DNA of 64,000 nucleotides from Ridgeia piscesae (lineage: Eukaryota > Annelida > Polychaeta > Sabellida > Siboglinidae), in contig JAODUO010000040.1 in assembly GCA_025642075.2 (NCBI GenBank), positions 253,501 through 317,500 on the forward strand. Direction: 5' to 3'. Numbering within the stretch: the stretch's first letter is position 1; every line of letters starts with the position of its first letter. A model generated the notes under the pieces. That model was given only the letters and a program-made list of their open reading frames with translations, made no database searches and was not told the origin of the DNA. The translations under genes were made by a program, and so were the position numbers. This document shows positions 15,001 to 24,589 of the stretch, one piece after another.

Positions 15001-16453
15001 ATCATATCACACATCACAGGCAAGTGTCACCACATCACAGACAAGTGTCACCATATCACACATCACAGGCAAGTGTCACCACATCACAGGCAGGTGTCAC
15101 CACATCACAGGCAGGTGTCACCACATCACAGGCATGTGTCACCACATCACAGACAACTGTCACCATATCACACATCACAGGCAAGTGTCACCATATCACA
15201 CATCACAGGCATGTGTCACCACATCACAGGCAGGTGTCACCACATCACAGACAAGTGTCACCTCATCACACATCACAGGCAGGTGTCACCACATCACAGG
15301 CAGGTGTCACCACATCACAGGCAAGTGTCACCTCATCACACATCACAGGCAGGTATCACCACATCACAGGCAGGTGTCACCACATCACACATCACAGGCA
15401 GGTGTCACCACATCACAGGCAGGTGTCACCACATCACAGACAAGTGTCACCGTATCACACATCACAGGCAAGTGTCACCATATCACACATCACAGGCACA
15501 TATCACCATATCCCTACTAGGATGTGCTTGTCATACACACGAATGTATCTACTATTTCCTTGCCACCTGTCAGAGGTCGCCACTGCAGGTGAGACAGTCA
15601 CCATTACTTGAGCTGCAGTGAATTAACATCCCACTATTTAATCCCAACGAATGTAATGATGTTTAGTTAATAATAAATTCCTTGTCACACGACTATCCCA
15701 GACCGTCCCACACCATCAGTGATATTTTGGATGCGTTAATGCAATAGATATTGCTGATAAATATGTTAATAAAGTGCACTCAAGATAACAAATTCACGGT
15801 GTTCAAACTGCCAGGAGAAAAAAATCCCCCCCCCAACATTAATCCAAGCACCATCTCAATGTTAGGAAAGCATTAAGCCATACTGCAACCATTATGCCAA
15901 ATATGCATTCTTAGCTGCAATAATGTTAGCCATATATAAAGTAGTGACGACGTAGTGATGTCATGTGCTATTTATAGCAGTAGCCAACAGAGAAATCAAT
16001 CAACAGCAATGTGATTACTGCCTGATGTATATAAGATTAGAGTGATCAGTATCAATATGTCTGGGTGCAGCTGGTCAGTTCTCCCGAGACAGACGACTCA
16101 ACCAGTCAATAACAACCCACAGGGCACGCAACTGGAGGCATTAGGGCACTAACGTCAATTTGTCAACTGCTCTCCCAACTGATATAGTGACTGCACAGAA
16201 CACATGTTGGTTTCTGCTGGGCTAATTTCATATTTCACTTTCTTCAATGTTAAAGTTACTATGGATGGTCTTTGTATTATAAAAGCATATTATGTTCTAA
16301 TATAAATCATTATTTTTTTTTAAGTATTACAATCCATAATTATATTTGCAGCACAGTACATGTGGCTACTTATAGTTAAACAATGGTATAATAGTTTTAT
16401 GTGATACATTAAAGCACTGAAAGATGTTAAAACATACACACACGCACGCACGA

Positions 16454-16485
<32 letters not shown>

Positions 16486-19400
16486 GTTGATTTTGACAGC
16501 ATTTTACAGCGATACCATTCAGATAACTCACTTTTGCAAAAAATCAATAATATTATCTTAATGTTAAACAATTTTGTAGGCAAAATTGTCTTCTAAGTGT
16601 CTGTCAGCATTTACTGACATAAGATGTGAAACCGTATAAAAACAACCTGTTGGTATCCTAGAGTTGTTTCAAATATAATATCAAACCACGGACTTATATG
16701 CATATAAGTTCGTGATCAAACCCATAACCACATACTGAAGTCATCACTGCTGCCACCTAGTGAACATTTCACACATTGTATCTGCACTGCCACCTTGTGA
16801 TCATTATCGGCACTAATATTATACCTGTAATGCCAACATGAAAAAATCTACTCACTAGGTGAAATAGTCTATAGAATATTAGTGTAAACAAAACAAGTGT
16901 TTTATAAACTTTTCTGCAGCAGTTGCAGAAAGACCATGTCACTAGTTACAATGCTGGCGTGCTAATCTTTGCAACACATTAAAAAAATTATAAATGTACA
17001 ATAAAGTGTGTATATTAATTCTTACAGCTGGTTGGCATAAAATATTTAATTTGCATTAGAATATTTTGAAAAATTATCAATACACATGTTCAGCTAATTA
17101 TAGGTTACAGTCAGTACATATGGGTAGTTTTATCAGGTACTACACACAAAGATCACTATCTCAACTTCTCTGGGCAGCAGCTGTTACAGGGTGTCTATTT
17201 AGTTCACCTACCATGTAGGATGTGGAGTCTGTGATGACCCCACTGGCTCCAGTCTGGGGGGTTGTGTGTCTTCAATGTAGTCTTCAAAACAGTACAACTG
17301 TGGTTCCCTCGTCTCAAGGGGGTACCTACCAAGACAGACAACATCACTTTACAACCTATGGCATTCCAGTGACGGGCGGACGGACGGACGGACGGACGGA
17401 CGGACGGACGGACGGACGGACGGACGGACGGACGGACGGACGGACGGACGGACGGACGGAAGGACGGAGACGGACGGACGGACGGAAGGACGGAAGGACG
17501 GAAGGACGGAAGGACGGAAGGACGGAAGGACGGAAGGACGGAAGGACGGAAGGACAACTCTGGCACCCCAATGTCAAGGGATATATATATTTATATATAT
17601 ATATGAGAATTGTTTTGAATTATTGGAGGAACAGACAGGCAAAATTAACCTAACCAAAAGTACTTTGCTCAGGTGCCATTTGTGCAGCCTATTGTGCACA
17701 TAATATCAATGCAAGTGCATTTCATTCATGTACGTTTGCTGCAATAAAATTACTGGAGGCAAACAGACTGGGGCAAGTTGTATCATGTCACTGTTTCCAT
17801 TCGATATAACATGTATCACTTCTATGGCCATTGTGACTGGACTCCAGTAACACAACTACACAACACACCTCGCGTCAACAGGTGCCAGTAGGATGAGACA
17901 GTTGTATCCTCGGAATCATCATGGACGTGGGAAAGTTGTTTATTGCAAGGTCTAATATGTAAAAAACACTACAGCTATTGCGTTATCACCAGTGGATGGA
18001 TAACGACAACATACGTATCGTCTGTTGTCAGTCAATATTTGAATGCTTGATTTTTTTTAGTTTACTATGTATGCGCATAACTCTGCATTTGTATTCACTG
18101 ATCTTAATTTACATGTCTAGCAATTTGACAATTGACTGATTTATATTCAGTCAATCTGATTTTTTTACATCTCACCATCGGTTCACCAGACCATGTTTAG
18201 TTTTGAGCCTTTGCAAAAAATATCTACACAATTAATTCTGTGGTCTGAAAGTCATGAAGTGACAACGGTGGTATCATTGAAAGTATAATTACAGAGAACA
18301 GGTGCCGCCCAGACAGAAACCACATCCTCTTGCAGCAGTGTCTGCTGTGTACAACTATGTGAGGAAGCCACAGACTTTTAACAGACATGTTCACTGGAGC
18401 GTGACGGTATGTGAAGGAACTCATAAAATATGTCTGAAACTTTCTGCAACACTTTTCCTTTTACCAACTGAAATCGTGCTGCGGCTAAATTTACATTTTT
18501 ATCATCATGTTTAAATACACACACTACAAAGACGGTAATTGAATTATGACATGCATAAAGGTGATCAAATGTATAAACAATTAGAATACAAACTGTAGAC
18601 TCATTTTAAATCTAAAAACACATATTAGTTTTGTTAAGCTGTTTTCATTGACATTTCAACAAGTTGGCGTACAATTTTCCTAAATTAGCCATTATGAATT
18701 GATAACATCAACAAAATGACACGATTAACTATCCTACTTTTCTGTTACCCAGCACTAGAGTGGACTGACAAAGCACATATCTGGGGTATGTTCTTCTCAT
18801 AAACAAACCACAGATTTAAGTAAATTCATCATTTTAGTACCCCAATTACACAGATCTGCATTACTGTTTTATAATAATTCCATATATAATAATATAACGA
18901 TATGATATCAACATTAACAGACGTATGACTTTAAATTTAATTTAATAAAAAACGATATAAACATTACTTGGTATTTTTATCTTGTTCTTCTCCATCATAT
19001 GACAAGACTGGACACTTGTTTATTCTCACTTTAATTATATTATCATATTTATCCCTTAGTGTATATTAGTTTATTCATTGTTTGTAAACACAGCCAAACA
19101 GAACATTTTACTCTGGATTGTGGCACATAAATACAGTTATTATCAACACTGCTTTCATATGCTAATTTCTATCCTTTTAGACTAATATTAATAATGTTTT
19201 ATTTATGCTAAATATAAAATAATGTAACACTTACGTATCACATATTTCCTCTCCACCTTCAATGTCTCCAGTCTCCTCCTCCTCCAGGATGTTGTCCTCT
19301 ATGAGTATCCACGCCCTGCTAGATGAGGGTGTCTCCGGCAGCCAGGGTGGAGTATCACAGAACACGTCAGCCCTGTCTTCCCTCAATAACTCCTCCAGAG

Positions 19401-19575
19401 AGATCTCCTCTATCTCAAGGACCTCCCCAGATAGCTCCTCTATTTCAAGGATCTCTCCAGAGAGCTCCTCTATATCAAGGAGCTCCTGTTGGTGGGAGCA
19501 GCCAAACACTGTCCTGCCTTCCGCCACTGTCCTGGCGGTCACTACAGATGACTGTCTTCTGTCAATGTCCACCAT
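3677..19575 (-). CDS. unidentified protein gene, five exons, 3' end off window
   Basis: Five exons on the minus strand (19639-19235, 17325-17212, 10683-10546, 8862-8675, 3754-3677) join in one open frame of about 286 residues. Junction phases are 2, 2, 2 and 1, each matched by the next exon, and the last exon seen ends in phase 1. The likely start is ATG at 19575, preceded by in-frame stops within the same exon. The N-terminal third is acidic with a threefold 10-residue repeat (IEELSGEILE type). The middle has PLRKTPTKNRVDPLDRG, followed by a basic stretch (about residues 190-235) with many R and K. The last part has SPGFNRSLNSREDARLLADL. I recognise no catalytic motif, signal peptide or membrane segment. 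The acidic-then-basic, Ser/Pro-rich make-up suggests a nuclear scaffold or regulator, which is inference only. Its introns hold two large satellite arrays. The gene as such is likely; individual exon edges are less certain, especially at 10.5 kb. Confidence 0.65.
4195..5790. repeat. 24-nt minisatellite with 168- and 408-nt higher-order periods
   Basis: About 66 copies of a 24-nt unit like GACACAGCCTATGTGAAGAC plus AAGG. A marked variant carrying CTATCTGAAGTC recurs at 4381, 4549, 4717 and 4885, exactly 168 nt (7 units) apart, and again 408 nt (17 units) later at 5293. The variant with GTTAAA/GTTAAACC also recurs at a 408-nt offset (about 5056 and 5464). Because 24 is a multiple of three and the unit lacks stops, both strands stay open (KGHSLCED on plus, SSHRLCPL on minus). 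I do not treat these as genes. The array lies in an intron of the unknown gene. Confidence 0.97.
5791..8674. other. intronic non-coding DNA
   Basis: Rest of the intron between the exons at 8675 and 3754 of the unknown gene. It contains the 21-23-nt repeat at 6085-6265 and otherwise AT-rich unique sequence. The small ORFs around 7.0-7.5 kb on both strands have no supporting splice sites or composition. Confidence 0.5.
6085..6265. repeat. 21-23-nt tandem repeat
   Basis: About nine copies of GACACAGTCAGCGTGCATGT, with unit length varying by one extra T. Intronic to the unknown gene. Confidence 0.93.
8675..8862 (-). CDS. unknown gene, exon d
   Basis: The acceptor is ATGGTTTCAG and the donor GACT|GTAAGTAA (full consensus). 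The 188-nt exon encodes 62 complete codons with SSDKEFIPRSPKKLQQPP near the start, a basic middle (RVRREVKVERRSIRKNRQ) and a C-terminal SSDLDILLMDD. Incoming phase 2 matches exon c and outgoing phase 1 matches exon e. The Arg/Lys cluster could be a nuclear localisation or nucleic-acid-binding segment. Confidence 0.72.
9044..9081. repeat. (AT)n microsatellite
   Basis: Uninterrupted TA dinucleotides, about 19 copies. Confidence 0.98.
9385..9465. repeat. short tandem repeat, about 3 x 28 nt
   Basis: Three imperfect copies containing GAGGTCTCTGGGACCGTGGT. Confidence 0.85.
10546..10683 (-). CDS. unknown gene, exon c
   Basis: The proposed acceptor is CCACTGTCAG and the donor AGTAG|GTCAGT. The 138-nt exon encodes 45 full codons including SPLRKTPTKNRVDPLDRG. 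Phases fit both neighbours (2 in, 2 out). The splice signals are weaker than those of the other exons, and a different acceptor in the same frame is possible. Confidence 0.5.
11700..12140 (+). mobile_element. decayed non-LTR retrotransposon, 3' end of reverse-transcriptase ORF
   Basis: Joining frames on the plus strand gives pieces typical of the C-terminal end of CR1/jockey-type ORF2 proteins: VWVPYTNKINKLKKLQ, QSARFVMGNES, CLALFYKSLHGKRAFHLPGH, then IKEWNRQTKTVLSATMVDNF. The pieces are separated by stops and frameshifts, so the copy is dead. It is antisense to the unknown gene and lies in its intron. The clade assignment is from general recall of the family. Confidence 0.7.
12488..15515. 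repeat. 3-kb minisatellite of mixed 28-, 26- and 21-nt units
   Basis: The main unit is 28 nt (ACATCACACATCACAGACAG plus GTGTCACC), with 26-nt variants lacking CA. From about 14.35 kb a shorter 21-nt form (ACATCACAGGCAGGTGTCAC plus C) dominates. Blocks of variants recur as groups: the GTGTCGCC then GTGTCACTAC pair appears near 12.64, 13.00, 13.50 and 14.05 kb. No stop occurs in any plus frame of the unit and 28 is not a multiple of three, so all three plus frames stay open for 1.9-3.0 kb. These are not proteins. Intronic to the unknown gene. Confidence 0.97.
16433..16485. repeat. (CACA)n(CGCA)n microsatellite
   Basis: Tetranucleotide CGCA run with one missing base, following ACAC repeats. Confidence 0.96.
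16687..16714. repeat. 28-bp near-perfect palindrome
   Basis: Centred on TATGCATA with arms CACGGACTTATATG; one mismatch between arms. Confidence 0.85.
16750..16799 (-). promoter_or_regulatory. two CTCF-like motifs in tandem
   Basis: The minus strand reads CACTAGGTGGCAG (16762-16750) and CACAAGGTGGCAG (16799-16787). Both fit the CTCF core (CCASYAGRKGGC) well, in the same orientation 37 bp apart. Function is inferred from motif match alone. Confidence 0.4.
17212..17325 (-). CDS. unknown gene, exon b
   Basis: The acceptor is GTCTTGGTAG and the donor ATG|GTAGGTG. The 114-nt exon takes 1 nt to finish a codon, then encodes YPLETREPQLYCFEDYIEDT and continues with QPPRLEP and SSQTPHPT. Phases fit exons a and c. 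A GGAC/GGAA microsatellite begins about 50 nt upstream of its acceptor. Confidence 0.68.
17377..17553. repeat. (GGAC)n(GGAAGGAC)n microsatellite
   Basis: About 177 nt of GGAC tetranucleotides shifting to GGAAGGAC octamers. Open in several frames on both strands (GRTD and SVRP repeats), which I regard as an artefact. Confidence 0.98.
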
Positions 19576-19639
19576 AGCAACGGTCAGTCAAAGACGTCTC
19601 ACACCAAACTATAGCAGCTTCTGTGGCTCATGTGACGAT
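19235..19639 (-). CDS. unknown gene, exon a with probable start codon
   Basis: The acceptor TTCTCTTTCCAG at 19640 implies an upstream non-coding exon. The first 64 nt carry stops in the coding frame, then ATG at 19575 in context GCTATGG. The coding part (19575-19235) starts MVDIDRRQSSVVTARTVAEG and holds a threefold 30-nt coding repeat (about 19400-19490) giving IEELSGEILE, IEELSGEVLE and IEEISLEELL, then an acidic tail. The donor ATAC|GTAAGTG is strong and leaves phase 2. Confidence 0.7.
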
Positions 19640-20492
19640 CTGGAAAGAGAAATATAACTGCAATGTCAACCAACTGACAAACAAGATCTGTACTGGCAAG
19701 TGTGAAACCAAAACATATATGCCTATGAATTAACATATAAACATTTGTAAATACATTCCAAGTAAGGAAAATAAAAAATGTCTAAAAAAGTATTCACTGA
19801 TACTAAAACATCAAAGCCAGTTAAATTAAATCAAATATACTTTATTAAATTCCAAAAGGGAAATTAAAAGCCACTAGATCGACATAAGATTATGTACCCA
19901 AGCACCATGTTTAAACAAATGTGCTAAAAAGAGCAAACAGTGACATAAAATAACAACATATTTATTACAGAGAGAATAGAAATAATAGTCTCAGATCATC
20001 TGCCATCTGCTGTTACAGATTTATTTAAACAGTATGCTATATATCATTTAAATAAATATTATATGCAGTATATTGACACACACAGCACCTACCAACAAAA
20101 TTAAACCTTTTCAGTCAAACATACCATGGGCTCAGTAACTGTCATTAAAATTGGTCTTCCTGCTCCTGAGAGCTGAGTAACTACAATGCACTACTGTGAC
20201 AGTTAGACCTGGAGGTACGCCACTTTCTACCAACCATATCTGTTTGACACAACTCCAGACACAGCGAGACTCACAGTGCTAATGAACCACACACCATCAA
20301 GCAAGCAATCTAAGCCGAATCGACATGACAAGTTGTCTATACCGTGTTCGGCCACGCGTGACTGACCACCCACCATTTGCAAGACATCCCTTCTAACACT
20401 TGATGCACCCCAGGTACTCAAGTCATTTAATGACATTAAGTGCTATTAGCTTTGTGACAACTCTGGGAGTCATCGGGCCGTATCATCACATC

Positions 20493-20501
20493 TGGCGGGA
20501 A
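20493..20501 (+). promoter_or_regulatory. E2F-like site
   Basis: TGGCGGGAA matches the E2F consensus, about 0.85 kb upstream of the 5'-most exon of the unknown gene. A single short motif, so weak. Confidence 0.2.
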
Positions 20502-22261
20502 CATGGAGTCGGTGAAGCGTGACCACTATGTGGGGTACTTCTGTAACAAGTCTCTATCAACACCTCAGACAAACCAACAACAGTCTATCGCAGGAACACT
20601 GCAGAAAATGTGTGATCAACAAATGATATTGTAGGTGACTGTTTAATTGAACACGACTGTCATATGCAAAACATCAAGTTCCAGATGTCAGACAGAAATC
20701 GTCACCGTGAACAAACTGGCTTATCATCAAGGTGTTCTGCTATATACTGTATCTGTCTGGGTTGACCTTTACTTTCTTACTTAAATGCAATTTGTTCCAA
20801 TATTTAATACATTTTTTAGGAAACATTCAATTTGTTTTTGATTGTATATATTAAACTCTCTAATTGTCATATTTACTATCAATTTGAAAACCTTAACACT
20901 GATTATCGCAAACATCTGAGAACTTTGTCCTGGTATCATCCTAATCTCACCCAGTGTCTTGGTGACTCTGTGTGACCGTCTCACTTCAGTTGTTCTCCCT
21001 TCTCTCTGTCCAGTGTGGGAGTGGTCACTCAGTATACAGTACTCACTGGCATGGTGTGAAGGTGTTGACCAGTGGTCAACATGCTGTACCTAATTACAGG
21101 TGTACTATTTACAAGCTGGTGGACAGCTGACCAGGAGCAGCATGCTTGGACATGTGTTTCTAGTTACTGGGGCGTGTGGTCATGAGGGTGCCTTATGGTC
21201 CCACAGTCTTATGATGTCATGGGGGTCATTTAATAAGTAGTACTTAGACTACATTTAATGTGTAGTGTGGACAGTGGACACATCTGGCCATAGAGGACTG
21301 AGCTGACTTGGAGGTGCCCAAAAGTAACAAATAAATTCAATTATGTTCACCACTTGAAAATTGCATTCCTTTTATTAAACCAATTGTGAATATTATTAAA
21401 ATATTCAGATGCTCCACATCTGACCATCACACAAGGACCCGCACGGCAGCGAGAAGAAAAGGAAAAATACAGCTTTTTGGAAATATCCGTTAGGGAGATA
21501 ATTGAAAGGGCCACAAGCTAGGAAAATTATTCTTTAAGAACTTGTTTATTCCTTCTGCCATTTTAGCTGCTAGTCGTAAGTAAATTGTTTAGAACAGATG
21601 ATTATATGAAATAATTTTTTTACTACTCCTTAAATTAAGATGTGTCTTACCACATTTCAGGGCTGCCATAATTTATTTTACAAATTCCGGTCTTATTACA
21701 GGCATTCCAATGTGTACCTGAAGGAAAAATTGTATGCACTGCTTTAAACAGGTGATAAAGTTATGGAATCTTGACATCCTTCTGGAAATCACTGAACTTA
21801 AGCCACTAGAGAAAGCACCATCCAATCTGTGAGTGAGGTTACAAACATTGTCTGAGACTCGCCTCTCTCCATGGACCACCAGTGCCTAAGTACAGCTGTA
21901 TAGGGTAAACATTAATAATAATAAGAGATTAACACAAAGTCCACCTGGTGCCTCGACTGCTTACATAGTGCACCAAGACTCACACAGTGGCTACTGTCTC
22001 ACCCCCCTTCTGACCTGCACCCCCTGGGGAGGAGCACAGTGCCACTGTGTGAGTCTTAGTCCCAATGGGGACAATAGAGGAAGTCTTTAATGCTCAATAA
22101 TGTCATTGTTCTACAGCTTCAGTCTGATAATCCGAGATAATGCCAGACTAAGACTGTAGTGAGTGGGTCTAGTCAGATGTTACATACATTCCTGTGGACT
22201 CACTGGTGTTAATCTGGGCAGGTAAAAGTGTTTGTTTATGGAAGTGCATGTTTGTGCCTGT

Positions 22262-22268
22262 CCATGTG

Positions 22269-22332
<64 letters not shown>

Positions 22333-22342
22333 TGTGTGTGTA
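22262..22342. repeat. (TG)n(CGTG)n microsatellite
   Basis: TG dinucleotides flank about 15 copies of CGTG. Confidence 0.98.
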
Positions 22343-22422
22343 TGCATTCATGCATATTTGTTTGAGCACCGTATCAAATCTGCTTTTAATGTCTAGTTAT
22401 TTGGGTGTTTACTATTATACTG

Positions 22423-22682
22423 CTATATGATTTTAATAATTATTTAATGACATGTCATCATAGGTATCAAGTTTTTAAATTTCACATTTTATTGCATTTA
22501 TTTGGTTTACAATGTTTGCTACCTTAGTTTCATTTAATTAATTTATATTTCTTATACAAGATTTCATAGTCACAATTATATTAAACATTGCAAACATTGT
22601 AAACCAAATAAATTCAACAAAATGTGAAATTAAACAAATTATACATATGATGACATGTTATTAAATAATTATAAAAATCATG
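22423..22682. repeat. imperfect inverted repeat, about 95-nt arms
   Basis: The left arm (22423-22518, including GACATGTCATCA and TTTGGTTTACAATGTTTG) is repeated in reverse complement at 22585-22682 (CAAACATTGTAAACCAAA, ATGATGACATG). The spacer is about 65 nt. It could be a small foldback or MITE-like element. Confidence 0.8.
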
Positions 22683-22687
22683 AGAAA

Positions 22688-22718
22688 CAGTGTTTAAATA
22701 AAGTTTATTATTATACGC

Positions 22719-22754
<36 letters not shown>

Positions 22755-22783
22755 GTATAATAATAAACTTTATTTAAACACTG
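22688..22783. repeat. inverted repeat enclosing an (AT)n run
   Basis: Arms CAGTGTTTAAATAAAGTTTA and its reverse complement enclose TATTATTATAC-type sequence and an (AT)n centre at 22724-22749. Adjacent CATGAT/ATCATG edges extend the symmetry. A second (AT)n run follows at 22804-22851. Confidence 0.88.
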
Positions 22784-22800
22784 GTTTCAGATTACTCATG

Positions 22801-22803
<3 letters not shown>

Positions 22804-22851
<48 letters not shown>
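22804..22851. repeat. (AT)n microsatellite
   Basis: About 24 TA dinucleotides. Confidence 0.98.
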
Positions 22852-22854
<3 letters not shown>

Positions 22855-24159
22855 TGTACACATAAGTGTGAGAATCTTAGATGCACCAGGTCAAAATATG
22901 CATAATAAATAAAACAAAATAAACAGAAACAAGGCATTGAATGATAAAAACGTCACAACAAAAGGCAGCAAACATAATTCAATTAACACATCAAAGTACA
23001 AGTTCCTTGTGAAAATGTATCCAATTTCTATCCATAATGATTCTGCTTTCCTGGATTAATTTCAGTGCGTTCCATTTCTATGCATACAAACTGCTTCATA
23101 CATAAACAACTACGTCGATTCCTACCATGTGCACGTAACATTTGTTGACAAATTGCCAAACGAGCATTTTTTAAATTTATAATGCTAATTTACTGTCAAG
23201 AAAGTCATTAATTGATGGCAGATTTACAACTAGCAGTGAGCCATGACTAGTACATGGGATGGTATTTGACATTCTGCACCTTTTCATTACTTTGTGGCCA
23301 CGTCGGATAGTGACAGATTCTAAAACAATAACAATACTTGTCATCATGTCAAATTTTTGTTATGTTCAAATTCCTGATTTAAGGGATACAGTGTACATAT
23401 AACAATATATCTCTGCATTATGTGAACGTTGACGAATCACATATTTTATTATGTTCTGCTTGTAGTTTTATTCCACAGATGTCTTTAAGATGAGGTAATA
23501 AAAAACATTGTACTTCATTGTGTAAAAAAATTATGACAAATTAAGATTTCCACATTTATTATAAGACATGAAAGTTTAATCTAATTATTAATTAGCTTGA
23601 TGTGATATTTTTAGATTAGAGTTAGAAAAAAAGAACAAAGGAAATGACATGCAATCCTTCCATTCATTTATTTTTTATCTGAATTGCTTTAGTGATAAAA
23701 TTAAACCTATCTCTGATTATATAATTTCAACATATTAATGTTTTACTTATTTCAGTCATTATTTTTATAAGTAAAAATATCACTCGTTTGAACTATCCAA
23801 TCGAATGAACCTTAATTGTGTCCATTCCACATTGTTTCAGTTGATTGAGATCAATATAAATGAGAACCTTGCTCTAGATAGTGGATATATTTAAATGAAT
23901 AGTCTGTGTGGTTATTGCAGTAGCTTTCTTGATTTTTAGGTTGTCCAATGTTGTTTGTGACCTTCATGCTTAACTAATAACCATCATTTTATAAGTATTG
24001 CATCATGCTTTAAGGTATTCTAAATTTATTTACAAATGACATGTGTTGTTATTTGCTATTGAGTCACATATTTTACCACACATCTACCAAGTTACAAATC
24101 AATCATAGATGTTATTTAACAACCTCAGCTTTAATCAACAAAACACCTGGATATTACCT

Positions 24160-24470
24160 CAGCGTATTTCAATCTGCCAGCATTAACTAAAGCACTCAGA
24201 CAAATAAATAGGCCTGCTCTCATCTGGCCTTGGACTGCATTAGTTCCGCTGCTATTAGTCAGTCTCCACCTCAGCCAGATCACGTCCAGGAAATTAGTCT
24301 GCCAGTCATGGCGCTGAATTTGTGTAATTTGATCAAAGTCAGCAAGAGTTGAATGTGGATGGGAGAAGGCTTGACTGTCACGCATGACCGCACCTAACAA
24401 TACATCACATCCAGGCCTCTCAGTAATGAAGACTTGCACTGATAAAACCCACAGCAATGAATTAATCAGC
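24160..24470. promoter_or_regulatory. possible conserved non-coding element
   Basis: Non-repetitive, balanced composition, different from the AT-rich surroundings, with pieces such as CCACCTCAGCCAGATCACGT and GGCGCTGAATTTGTGTAATT. A 119-residue minus ORF spans it but has no splice support or domain. The look is that of a developmental enhancer; this is an impression, not a demonstration. Confidence 0.2.
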
Positions 24471-24589
24471 CAAGGCCAGATGGAAATCAAAAACCAAACA
24501 TTACCAAGTCAGTGAACCGTGCAGGGCTCAAGGGGATGGAGGTAGGCTGACCTGGCTGTTTGACTAAGGCTGGCTTCAAGGACTGGGAC

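Larger units (their letters stand above)
10684..17211. other. large intron of unknown gene
   Basis: About 6.5 kb holding the LINE remnant (11.7-12.1 kb), the 28/21-nt array (12.5-15.5 kb), a CGCA-type microsatellite, a 28-bp near-palindrome and two CTCF-like motifs. The remainder is AT-rich with homeodomain-like ATTAATTAG cores around 11030-11075. No further exon was found that fits the phase chain, but small symmetric exons could be missed. Confidence 0.5.
19640..24589. other. gene-poor stretch upstream of the unknown gene
   Basis: No supported exon. It contains an E2F-like site (20493), a TG/CGTG microsatellite (22262-22342), two inverted repeats (22423-22783), an (AT)n run (22804-22851) and a block of non-repetitive, moderately GC sequence (24160-24470) that could be a conserved element. 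A 5' non-coding exon and promoter of the unknown gene should lie here or further right. Confidence 0.5.

Noticed and set aside
15540..15600. Plus-strand donor-like CACTGCAG|GTGAGAC after the 28/21-nt array
   Set aside because: No matching open exon or acceptor upstream; likely chance within GTG/CAG-rich sequence.
12427..15621. ORFs up to 1,010 codons in three plus frames
   Set aside because: All three frames are open at once because the 28-nt unit lacks stops; His/Ser/Thr-rich repeat peptide with no unique sequence.
24131..24490. 119-residue minus ORF as a gene
   Set aside because: No recognisable domain, no splice sites at its ends and an odd Trp-rich composition; kept only as a possible non-coding element.
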